NCBI GenBank assembly: GCA_030038765.1
Contig: JASHRA010000267.1
Coordinates: forward strand, 1 to 6,925
Direction of reading: 5' to 3'
DNA from: Candidatus Dormiibacterota bacterium
GTDB lineage: Bacteria > Chloroflexota > Dormibacteria > Aeolococcales > Bog-877
Length of the DNA: 6,925 bases
Under the pieces are notes generated by a model. The model did not search any database. It was not told the DNA's origin and was given only the letters and a program-made list of their open reading frames with translations. Both the position numbers and the translations under genes were made by a program. Shown in pieces: positions 1 to 6,380 of this stretch; the stretch's first letter is position 1; each line of letters opens with the position of its first letter.

Positions 1-467
1 CGGCCGTTAGCGCTTCTCCAACAATCCTTGGCATGGCACGCCCGGCTCGGGCCAGGGAGGCTCAGGCGGCGATCCTAACCTTGCAATGGGACCGCTGAGC
101 GGCACCAGGGCTGCCGGCCTCGGGCGGGCACTGTCAGGCACGTGGCCAAGAAGGTGGAACGGTGAACATCGCCGGTGCAGCCTCTGGCCTCTGCCTCGGC
201 TGAAGTTTGCTGGTGGCCCTCTCCCACGAGCTGTGCCACGGAGTTCATTTCCGGTTCGCCGCCCTCGCCGAGTGCGTAGTCGGACGGGCGTAAAGGTCGT
301 CCGCAGAGGGCTGACTGGGTTGGCGGCCTGCGAACAGCGTGGGACCAACAAGGATCAAGTAGATGATCAAGCAGTCGACGCCGTGCGTCCCGGTTCAGCG
401 CGGCTGCGCCGGCTGGCGCGGCGCTAGCCGCGGAGCCTGGTGGATCGGGGAAGCCGCATCCCGCAGG
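1..467. other. Gene-poor stretch, no supported gene
   Basis: I see no gene I can defend in these 467 bases. An open frame runs on the plus strand to a TAG at 425-427 (first ATG at 86), and another on the minus strand covers 7-351. Both encode Arg/Pro/Gly-rich sequence without recognisable motifs. The plus frame has many A/T third positions, unlike the real genes here, where third positions are nearly all G or C. By hand count the first 360 bases contain 122 A/T (about 66% GC), less GC than the genes to the right. Small dyads occur at 40-52 (5 bp, 3-nt loop), 281-303 (6 bp, 11-nt loop) and 417-432. No tRNA-like T-loop, tmRNA, RNase P or SRP signature was seen. It may be intergenic DNA or the eroded remains of a gene. 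Confidence 0.6.
417..432 (-). terminator. Possible hairpin after the antiporter gene
   Basis: A perfect 6-bp GC-only stem (arms 417-422 and 427-432) with a 4-base GCTA loop lies 35 bases beyond the stop codon of the minus-strand antiporter. Its position would suit a transcription terminator. No T-rich tract follows on the minus strand, so it is not a classical intrinsic terminator, and in DNA this GC-rich a 6-bp stem can arise by chance. Confidence 0.22.
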
Positions 468-1673
468 TCAGCTGCCGGGGGCCGGCGCGGACGGCGCTGG
501 GCGCGGGCGTGCCGCGGTCCGGAGGCGCCAGAGCCCGAGCACGGGGAAGACGAAGACGGAGAGCATGCCTGCCCCCACCAGGGCGGCGGCGTTCTCGGGC
601 TGCATCCGCCCCTCGGTGGTCCCGATGGCGGTGATGACCACGATGAGAGGCAGTCCGGTCGCCGAGAAGAGGGCCAGGGGCAGGCGCTCGCGGCCGGGCA
701 GCCGATGCCGGTAGACGGTCCAGGCGGGCACGCCCCGGGCCACCAGCAGCAGCAACAGGAAGAGGCCGACCCGGAGCAGGGCGGTGGGCTGGCTGAGGAG
801 CACGTGGAGGTCGAAGTGGATGCCGCTGACGACGAAGAAGACCGGCACCAGGAAGCCGAAGCCGATGGCGCTCAGCTTGCCGCCCACCGCCTCCAGCTCC
901 TCCCCCGAGGTGAGCAGCCGGACCAGGATGCCGGCGGCGAAGGCGCCCAGGAGGAGGTCCAGGCCGAAGCGTTCGGCGAGGTACACGAAGAGCAGGGCCA
1001 GGAGCAGCGAGACGCGCACCGGCAGCTGCCCGCTGGAGTTGAGGTGGCGGCGCAGCAGCCGGACCACGGCCGGGGGCCGGGCCAGCCCGGCGAGGACGGC
1101 CGCGGCCACGGTGATGCAGAGGTAGAGGACCAGCAGGAGGCCGCTGGCCAGGGGGTCCTTGTTGGTCAGCAGGACGCCGACCAGGACGATGGGTCCGAAT
1201 TCGCCCGCGGTGGCCAGGGCGATCATGTAGGTACCGAACTCGGTGCCCAGCACCCCGGCGTCGCGCAGCACCGGCATCAGGGTGCCGAGGGTGGTGGTGG
1301 TGAGGGCCAGGCCCAGGATCAGGGCGTCGCGGTCCAGCCCGGCCGTGACCAGCGCCCCGGCGACGGCCAGGGCCAGGACGAGGGAGATCAGCCAGCTGAG
1401 GCCGGCCAGGCCCAGGGGTCGCCCCCGCACCCGGCCCAGGTCGAGCTCGAAGCCGACCAGGAACATGAGGTAGGTGAGCCCCATGTCGGCGAGGTAATCG
1501 ACGACCGTTCCCGGGTGGGCCAGGTTGAGCACGTAGGGACCGAGGACGATCCCGAGCCCGATCTCGATCACGATGGCCGGGAGCCGCAGCGCCCGACTCT
1601 GCTCCGAGATGATCGGCGCCAGCACCGCTGCCAGCGCCACCAGGACCAGGCTGATGATCGTCGGCTGGCTCAC
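468..1673 (-). CDS. CPA2-family cation/proton antiporter, membrane domain only
   Basis: Predicted inner-membrane monovalent cation/proton antiporter (KefB/NapA-like, CPA2) of 401 residues, exchanging H+ for Na+ or K+. It is almost entirely hydrophobic helices, about a dozen segments. Family landmarks are visible: the helix with MFLVGFELDL (residues 70-79), a TTTTLGTLMP helix (125-134) where relatives have a Ser/Thr-rich segment, the AGEFGPI helix (156-162) at the expected ion-binding site, LLGAFAAGILVRL (241-253), and VPVFFVVSGIHFDL (276-289). Relatives usually carry Asp at the ion-binding site (Asn-Asp, Asp-Asp or Gln-Asp); here it is Gly-Glu. There is no C-terminal RCK/TrkA-N nucleotide-binding domain, so KefC-type gating is absent. 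I chose GTG 1673-1671 because GGAGGT lies 7 nt upstream and the first helix begins at once; the frame stays open to 1772 but encodes Arg/Gly/Pro-rich sequence. The transported ion cannot be read from sequence. It diverges from ctaB and stands alone on its strand. Confidence 0.9.
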   Translation of the reverse strand: MSQPTIISLVLVALAAVLAPIISEQSRALRLPAIVIEIGLGIVLGPYVLNLAHPGTVVDYLADMGLTYLMFLVGFELDLGRVRGRPLGLAGLSWLISLVLALAVAGALVTAGLDRDALILGLALTTTTLGTLMPVLRDAGVLGTEFGTYMIALATAGEFGPIVLVGVLLTNKDPLASGLLLVLYLCITVAAAVLAGLARPPAVVRLLRRHLNSSGQLPVRVSLLLALLFVYLAERFGLDLLLGAFAAGILVRLLTSGEELEAVGGKLSAIGFGFLVPVFFVVSGIHFDLHVLLSQPTALLRVGLFLLLLLVARGVPAWTVYRHRLPGRERLPLALFSATGLPLIVVITAIGTTEGRMQPENAAALVGAGMLSVFVFPVLGLWRLRTAARPRPAPSAPAPGS

Positions 1674-1680
1674 GCTCCCC

Positions 1681-1686
1681 ACCTCC
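1681..1686 (-). promoter_or_regulatory. Shine-Dalgarno of the antiporter gene
   Basis: On the minus strand this reads GGAGGT, 7 nt before GTG 1673-1671. It is the main reason for choosing this GTG over in-frame starts further upstream. Confidence 0.75.
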
Positions 1687-1780
1687 GGCTCGCTCGCGGG
1701 CCTCCCGCCAGCACCCCTCGGCGACCTGCCGCCATGATGCCGCCTCGTCTCCGGGGAGCGCGCGGCAGGCACCCCGGGCC

Positions 1781-1799
1781 GACCCCCTGAACTGGGGTC
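1781..1799. repeat. Perfect dyad in the divergent region
   Basis: GACCCC (1781-1786) and GGGGTC (1794-1799) form a perfect 6-bp inverted repeat around the 7-nt spacer CTGAACT. It lies 72 nt upstream of the ctaB start and 107 nt upstream of the antiporter start. It could be an operator bound by a dimeric regulator or a short RNA hairpin. There is no T-tract, so it is not an obvious terminator, and chance is possible at this GC content. Confidence 0.4.
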
Positions 1800-1857
1800 T
1801 GGGATGATGGCTGCGCGCCGGCCCCGGCTGCTGGCGGCGCGCCCGGTGATCGAGCTC

Positions 1858-1863
1858 GGAGGT
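1858..1863 (+). promoter_or_regulatory. Shine-Dalgarno of ctaB
   Basis: GGAGGT lies 8 nt before ATG 1872 and fixes the ctaB start. In this frame a TGA at 1788-1790 closes the region upstream. Confidence 0.75.
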
Positions 1864-1871
1864 AGGCGCAG

Positions 1872-2843
1872 ATGGCGGACTCGGCGCTGGAGACGGGCGT
1901 CTCACCGGGCTCGGCATCCGCGGCCCCGCTCTCTCCGGCCTGGTCCCAGCTGGAGCCCCAGGCCCGGGCTCGGGCGGGCTGGGTCGGCTCCGCCCGCGAC
2001 TACCTCAGCCTGACCAAGCCAGGGGTCATGAGCCTGCTGCTGGCCACGGAGTTCCTGGCCATGGTGGCGGCCGCGCGCGGCTGGCCGGGCTGGGGTCTCA
2101 GCCTGGCGGCGCTGGCGGGGGGGGCCTGCGCCGCCGGCGGCGCTGCCGCCATCAACTGCTGGTTCGACCGCGACATCGACGCGATCATGGGACGCACCCG
2201 GCAGCGTCCGCTCCCGGCCGGGCGCCTCCGGCCGGCCCGGGCCCTGGCCCTGGGCCTCGCGCTGAGCCTGGCCGGGTTCCTCGTCTTCCTGCGCTGGGTC
2301 AATCCGCTGGCGGCGCTGCTGTCGCTCGCCGGCGGCGCCTTCTACGTCCTCGTCTACACCTTCTGGCTGAAGCGCAGCACCAAGAGCAACATCGTCATCG
2401 GCGGGGCCGCCGGCGCCGTCCCGCCGCTGGTGGGCTGGGCCGCCGTCAGCCACGGCCTGGGGCCGGTCGGCCTCGGCCTCTTCGCCGTCGTCTTCCTCTG
2501 GACCCCGCCCCACTTCTGGGCCCTGTCCCTGATCGTGCGCCGGGACTACGCCGCCGTCTCGGTGCCGATGCGTCCGGTGGTGGTTGGGCTGCGCCGGACC
2601 AGGACCAGCATCATGGGCTACGCCCTGGCCCTGCTGGTCTGCAGCTGCCTGCTCGGGCTCTGGCTGGGAGCGGCCGAGCTGGCCGTGGCCCTCCTCCTCG
2701 GCGCCCCCTTCGTCTGGCTCAGCTGGAGGGTGCTGCGCGAGCGCGAGGGGATGCGCTGGGCCCGTCGCCTCTTCCGCTTCTCCATCGCCTACCTCTTCGC
2801 CTTCTTCCTGGCCACCGCCGCCGTCGCCGTCCTGATCGGCTGA
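1872..2843 (+). CDS. ctaB: Protoheme IX farnesyltransferase (heme O synthase)
   Basis: Integral membrane prenyltransferase of the UbiA superfamily that transfers a farnesyl group from farnesyl diphosphate to the vinyl side chain of protoheme, making heme O, the precursor of heme A, for terminal oxidases. The 323-residue protein has about nine hydrophobic helices after a roughly 40-residue polar N-terminal extension. Diagnostic motifs: DYLSLTKPGV (43-52); the first Asp-rich NxxxDxxxD motif as N95, D99, D103, followed by GRTRQRPLPAG (107-117); YTFWLKRSTKSNIVIGG (162-178); TPPHFWALSL (211-220); and the second polar motif with D225-Y226 followed by VPMRPVV (231-237), where relatives commonly have PMLPVV. 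Length is normal for CtaB (about 300 residues) plus the extension. Its relatives often sit beside ctaA or cox genes; none are in this window. An 8-G tract at 2117-2124 lies within codons 82-85. relA follows after 40 bases, so co-transcription is likely. Confidence 0.95.
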   Translation: MADSALETGVSPGSASAAPLSPAWSQLEPQARARAGWVGSARDYLSLTKPGVMSLLLATEFLAMVAAARGWPGWGLSLAALAGGACAAGGAAAINCWFDRDIDAIMGRTRQRPLPAGRLRPARALALGLALSLAGFLVFLRWVNPLAALLSLAGGAFYVLVYTFWLKRSTKSNIVIGGAAGAVPPLVGWAAVSHGLGPVGLGLFAVVFLWTPPHFWALSLIVRRDYAAVSVPMRPVVVGLRRTRTSIMGYALALLVCSCLLGLWLGAAELAVALLLGAPFVWLSWRVLREREGMRWARRLFRFSIAYLFAFFLATAAVAVLIG

Positions 2844-2883
2844 GTCGCGCCGGCGGGCCGGAGCGGCGAAGTGCGGAACTAAG

Positions 2884-5049
2884 ATGTCCCAGTTGGGCAT
2901 GCGGTTCGCGGACCTGCTCCCGAGGCTCGGCTACCTGGGTGAGGGCGAGGTCCAGACCCTGGAGCGGGCCTACCGGGTAGCAGAGCAGGCGCACGAGGGG
3001 CAGAAGCGGCTCTCGGGGGAGCCCTACGTCACCCACCCGGTGGCCGTGGCGGCCCTCCTCGCCGACCTCCACCTCGACACCGACGCGCTCGCCGCCGCCC
3101 TCCTCCACGACGTGGTCGAGGACACGCCGATCGAGTCCGAGGAGATCCGGGAGCAGTTCGGGCCCACGGTCGAGAAGCTGGTGGCCGGCGTCACCAAGCT
3201 GGGCCGGATCAAGCTCCACAGCCAGGCCCAGGTGCAGGCCGAGAACATCCGCAAGATGCTGATCGCCATGGCCGAGGACCTGCGCGTGGTCCTCATTAAG
3301 CTGGCCGACCGGCTCCACAACATGCGCACCATCGCCGCCCTCCCCGAGGAGCGGCAGCGCCGCATCGCCCAGGAGACCATGGACATCTACGCGCCCCTGG
3401 CCCACCGCCTCGGCATCGGCCAGATCAAGGCCGAGCTGGAGGACCTCTCCTTCTCGGTCCTGGACCGGGAGAACTACGAGCGGGTGCGGCAGGAGGTGCT
3501 GCTGCGCCGCGAGGAGCGCGTCGAGGTGCTGGAGAAGGCCTGCCGCAGCCTGGGCGGGCAGCTGGCCGAGGCCGGCATCACGGCCGAGGTGGCGGGTCGC
3601 CCCAAGAACCTCACCAGCATCTACCGCAAGATGCAGCAGGGGGGGAAGTCGATCCAGGAGATCTACGACCTCGTGGCCCTGCGGGTGATCTGCGACGACA
3701 TCCGCGGCTGCTACGGCGCCCTGGGCGTCGTGCACTCGCTCTGGAAGCCGATCCCGGGTCGCTTCAAGGACTACGTCGCCATGCCCAAGGGCAACGGCTA
3801 CCAGTCGCTGCACACGACCGTCGTGGGCGAGGGCGGGGAGCCCATCGAGATCCAGATCCGCACCTGGGACATGCACCGCACCGCCGAGGAGGGGATCGCC
3901 GCCCACTGGCACTACAAGGAGGGCACCCGCTCCGACCCGCGCCAGGATGCCGGCTTCAGCTGGCTGCGCTCCCTGCTCGAGTGGCAGAAGGAGGTGCTCG
4001 ACGCCGAGCGCTTCGTCGAGCACGTCCGGCTAGACGTCTTCCAGGACGAGGTCTTCGTCTTCACCCCCAAGGGCGACGTCCTCTCCCTGCCCGCCGGCGC
4101 CACCGCCATCGACTTCGCCTACCGCATCCACACCGACGTCGGCCACCGCTGCCTCGGGGCCAAGGCCAACTCCCGCATGGTCCCGCTCGACTACCGGCTC
4201 CAGAACGGCGACATCGTCGAGATCCTGACCACCCGCTCCGAGCGCCACGGCCCCAGCCGCGACTGGCTCAACTTCGCCAAGACCAGCAGCGCCCGGGAGA
4301 AGATCCGCCAGTGGTTCAAGCGGGAGCGTCGCGAGGAGAACGTGGCCCGGGGCCGGGAGCTCCTCGACCGGGAGCTGCGGCGGATGCGCGGGCTCTCCCT
4401 CGGCAGCCTGTCCCAGGCCAAGCTGCTGGAGCTGGCCCGTGAGTTCCGCATCCCCGACCTCACCGACTTCCTGGCCGCCGTCGGCTACGGCGAGGTGGCC
4501 CCGCGGACGGCCGTCCTGCGCTTCGCCGCCCGGGAGGAGAGCCAGGGGGCGGCCGCGCCCGCGGCCGTGCCTGAGGCGATCCCGCTGCACTCCCGGCCCA
4601 GCCCCGCCGGGGGGGTGCGGGTGGCCGGCGTGGACGACCTCCTGACCACCACCGCCCGATGTTGCAAGCCGGTCCCGGGCGAGCCCATCAGCGGCTACAT
4701 CACGCGCGGCCGGGGGGTGACGGTGCACCGCCAGGACTGCGTCAACATCCGCCACGCCGCCAGCCCGGAGCGCGTCGTCGCCGTGGAGTGGGACGAGGGC
4801 CGGCGCCAGGTCTACCCGGTGCGCCTGCGCATCGAGGCCCGGGACCGCACCGGGCTGCTCCGGGACGTGGCCATCGCCATCGCCGAGAGCAAGGTCAACC
4901 TCAGCGGGGCGGCGGTGGAGGTGGACGGCTCCCAGTCGGCGGTGATCTCGGCCGTGGTCGACATCACCAGCCTCACCGAGTTGAGCCGCCTGCTGGAGCG
5001 GCTGGAGGGGGTGCGGGACGTGCAGCAGGTGGTCCGGGAGGCCGGCTGA
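2884..5049 (+). CDS. relA: Bifunctional (p)ppGpp synthetase/hydrolase (Rel/RSH)
   Basis: Cytosolic stringent-response enzyme, 721 residues, normal for long RSH proteins. It makes (p)ppGpp from ATP and GDP/GTP and hydrolyses it. The N-terminal HD hydrolase domain has R42, H51, the HDVVEDT motif (75-81) and D142/N146 in KLADRLHNMRT; every metal- and substrate-contacting residue expected from the Streptococcus Rel structure is present. The synthetase domain spans about 238-345 with GRPKNLTSIYRK (238-249), D262, the RFKD motif (293-296), Y306 and EIQIRT (322-327). The basic RxKD form is typical of bifunctional enzymes, as opposed to the acidic form of E. coli RelA. A TGS domain follows (about 385-447, with conserved H416), then a helical region, a zinc-finger-like segment with C593-C594 and C619, and a C-terminal ACT domain (about 645-718). 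Both activities are therefore predicted intact. No strong Shine-Dalgarno precedes ATG 2884; the next in-frame ATG is codon 6. It lies between ctaB and hisS. Confidence 0.96.
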   Translation: MSQLGMRFADLLPRLGYLGEGEVQTLERAYRVAEQAHEGQKRLSGEPYVTHPVAVAALLADLHLDTDALAAALLHDVVEDTPIESEEIREQFGPTVEKLVAGVTKLGRIKLHSQAQVQAENIRKMLIAMAEDLRVVLIKLADRLHNMRTIAALPEERQRRIAQETMDIYAPLAHRLGIGQIKAELEDLSFSVLDRENYERVRQEVLLRREERVEVLEKACRSLGGQLAEAGITAEVAGRPKNLTSIYRKMQQGGKSIQEIYDLVALRVICDDIRGCYGALGVVHSLWKPIPGRFKDYVAMPKGNGYQSLHTTVVGEGGEPIEIQIRTWDMHRTAEEGIAAHWHYKEGTRSDPRQDAGFSWLRSLLEWQKEVLDAERFVEHVRLDVFQDEVFVFTPKGDVLSLPAGATAIDFAYRIHTDVGHRCLGAKANSRMVPLDYRLQNGDIVEILTTRSERHGPSRDWLNFAKTSSAREKIRQWFKRERREENVARGRELLDRELRRMRGLSLGSLSQAKLLELAREFRIPDLTDFLAAVGYGEVAPRTAVLRFAAREESQGAAAPAAVPEAIPLHSRPSPAGGVRVAGVDDLLTTTARCCKPVPGEPISGYITRGRGVTVHRQDCVNIRHAASPERVVAVEWDEGRRQVYPVRLRIEARDRTGLLRDVAIAIAESKVNLSGAAVEVDGSQSAVISAVVDITSLTELSRLLERLEGVRDVQQVVREAG

Positions 5050-5072
5050 GGCCCGGCGCCGAGCCGGCGGGC

Positions 5073-5093
5073 AAGGGCATTTAGACTGCCCTT
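5073..5093 (+). promoter_or_regulatory. Perfect 7-bp dyad with -10-like hexamer before hisS
   Basis: AAGGGCA (5073-5079) and TGCCCTT (5087-5093) form a perfect inverted repeat around the spacer TTTAGAC, ending 3 nt before the hisS ATG. TAGACT at 5082-5087, in the spacer and first base of the right arm, fits the TAnnnT -10 pattern and would start transcription within a few bases of the ATG. No recognisable -35 is present. Possible roles are an operator over a promoter for hisS-aspS or an RNA hairpin controlling translation. The absence of a T-tract argues against an intrinsic terminator. Confidence 0.42.
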
Positions 5094-5096
5094 CGG

Positions 5097-6380
5097 ATGC
5101 CTCCGATCTCACGTCCTCGCGGCACCGAGGACCTCCTTCCGGACCAGTTCTTCGCCATGAGGCGCGTCTCCGAGGCCGGCCTCGGGGTCGCCGCCAGCTT
5201 CGGCTACCAGCAGCTGGACACGCCCATCTTCGAGGCCAGCGAGCTCTTCGTCAGGGGCGTGGGGGACAGCACCGACGTGGTCCGGCGGGAGATGTACACG
5301 TTCGCCGACCGCTCCGGCCGCTCGCTGACGCTGCGCCCGGAGAACACCGCCCCGGTGCTGCGCGCCTTCGGCGAGTCCTCCCTGCGCCAGCTCTCCCCGC
5401 CCGTCCGGCTCAGCTACGCCGGCCCCATGTTCCGCTACGACCGGCCCGGCAAGGGCCGCTACCGCCAGTTCCACCAGTTCGGCGTCGAGGCCATCGGGGA
5501 CCCCGAGCCGGAGCTCGACGCCGAGGTCATCGCGGTCGCCTGGGACTGGCTCCAGGAGCTGGGGCTGGGAGGCATCAGCCTGCAGCTCAACAGCATCGGC
5601 GACGCCGCCTGCCGCCCCGCCTACCGGGAGGCCCTGCTGGAGCACTTCGCGCCCCACCTGGCGACCCTGCCCGAGCTCGACCAGGAGCGGCTCCGGCGCA
5701 ACCCGCTGCGCATCCTGGACAGCAAGGAGGAGGGCAGCGAGCAGCTGCTGGCGAGCGCGCCCCGGACCAGCGACTACCTCTGCCAGCCCTGCCGCGAGGC
5801 CTTCGAGAGGGTCCAGCTGGCCCTGCACGCCTACGCCATCCCCTTCGAGCTCAACCCGCGGCTGGTGCGGGGCCTCGACTACTACGTCCGCACCACCTTC
5901 GAGGTCTGGCACGAGGACCTCATGGGGGCCCAGAACGCGCTCTTCGGCGGCGGCCGCTACGACGGCCTCTCCGAGCTCCTCGGCTACCCTCCCGCCCCCG
6001 GGGTGGGCTTCGCCGCCGGGCTCGAGCGGGTGGTCATGCTGGCGCCTCCCGGGCCGCCCCCGGCGCGCCCCCAGCTGGTCGTCTGCTCGGCCCAGCCGGT
6101 GGCCGTGGCCAGCGCCATCGACGCCTCGCAGCGGCTGCGCCGGGACGGGCTCTCGGTGCTCTGCGACGTGGGCGGGCGCAGCCTCAAGGGCAAGATGCGC
6201 GCGGCCGAGCGCAGCGGGGCCGAGGCGGTGGCCATCCTGGGCGAGGAGGAGGTGCGCGAGCGCCGGCTGACGCTGCGCCGGCTGCGCAGCGGGGAGCAGA
6301 TGGCGGTGCGCCTGGAGCAGGTCTACGTCCAGGTTCGCGAGTGGGAGCAGGACACCCAGTTCGGCGAGGGGCCGGCGTGA
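5097..6380 (+). CDS. hisS: Histidyl-tRNA synthetase
   Basis: Class II synthetase that attaches histidine to tRNA-His in the cytosol. The 427 residues match the usual bacterial length. The N-terminal PRGTEDLLPDQ (7-17) is the family's opening signature. Motif 2 runs from FRYDRPGKGRYRQFHQFG (112-129). The ATP/histidine-binding stretch TLRPENTAPVLRAF (78-91) has Asn83 where most relatives have Gly. The histidine-specific LVRGLDYYVRTTFEV (256-270) contains Arg258, equivalent to the catalytic Arg of E. coli HisRS. GGGRYDGL (284-291) and GVGFAAGLERV (302-312, motif 3) complete the core, and the anticodon-binding domain follows at about 325-415. A CxxC pair (C229, C232) sits in the insertion region. 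The start is firm: an in-frame TAG at 5082-5084 leaves only ATG 5097 ahead of the signature. No Shine-Dalgarno precedes it. The stop overlaps the proposed aspS GTG by the sequence GTGA. Confidence 0.96.
   Translation: MPPISRPRGTEDLLPDQFFAMRRVSEAGLGVAASFGYQQLDTPIFEASELFVRGVGDSTDVVRREMYTFADRSGRSLTLRPENTAPVLRAFGESSLRQLSPPVRLSYAGPMFRYDRPGKGRYRQFHQFGVEAIGDPEPELDAEVIAVAWDWLQELGLGGISLQLNSIGDAACRPAYREALLEHFAPHLATLPELDQERLRRNPLRILDSKEEGSEQLLASAPRTSDYLCQPCREAFERVQLALHAYAIPFELNPRLVRGLDYYVRTTFEVWHEDLMGAQNALFGGGRYDGLSELLGYPPAPGVGFAAGLERVVMLAPPGPPPARPQLVVCSAQPVAVASAIDASQRLRRDGLSVLCDVGGRSLKGKMRAAERSGAEAVAILGEEEVRERRLTLRRLRSGEQMAVRLEQVYVQVREWEQDTQFGEGPA
6366..6371 (+). promoter_or_regulatory. Probable Shine-Dalgarno of aspS inside hisS
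   Basis: GAGGGG ends 5 nt before GTG 6377. A second purine run, GAGGGG at 6379-6384, sits 7 nt before the alternative ATG 6392, so ribosome-binding sites alone do not settle the start. Confidence 0.4.

Larger units (their letters stand above)
1674..1871. promoter_or_regulatory. Divergent intergenic region between antiporter and ctaB
   Basis: These 198 bases separate two genes that point away from each other, so promoters for both should lie here. I could not identify a convincing -35/-10 pair on either strand; the GATGAT at 1803-1808 resembles a -10 hexamer (4 of 6) but has no partner at proper spacing. The region holds a dyad at 1781-1799 and a Shine-Dalgarno at each end. Confidence 0.55.

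Noticed and set aside
281..303. Inverted repeat CGGACG/CGTCCG with an 11-nt loop
   Set aside because: Six pairs with a long loop, no T-tract and no adjacent gene start; chance is the simplest explanation.
353..372. Direct repeat of GATCAAG near 352-371
   Set aside because: Two 7-base copies close together, without further copies or flanking structure; too little to call a repeat element.
86..427. A 113-codon plus-strand open frame
   Set aside because: Third positions include many A and T, unlike neighbouring genes, the product is Arg-rich without motifs, and I see no clear ribosome-binding site. It is kept only as part of the gene-poor region.
363..1790. A 475-codon plus-strand open frame
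   Set aside because: It lies antisense to the antiporter and encodes low-complexity Gln/Glu/Gly/Asp/Ala-rich sequence, the typical shadow of a GC-rich hydrophobic gene. The opposite strand has clear CPA2 motifs and a Shine-Dalgarno.
424..1917. A 497-codon minus-strand frame overlapping the antiporter
   Set aside because: The product is Arg/Pro/Gly/Ala-rich with no membrane segments; the other minus frame gives the real antiporter.
2847..2869. GC-rich dyad between ctaB and relA
   Set aside because: Five pairs (CGCCG/CGGCG) around an 11-nt loop in nearly pure GC sequence with no T-tract; not distinguishable from background.
2719..4023. A 434-codon minus-strand open frame across the end of ctaB and the front of relA
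   Set aside because: It crosses two well-supported genes on the other strand and has a compositionally biased product without motifs.
4030..5112. A 360-codon minus-strand open frame opposite relA
   Set aside because: It is a shadow of relA, whose TGS, zinc-finger-like and ACT regions are unambiguous.
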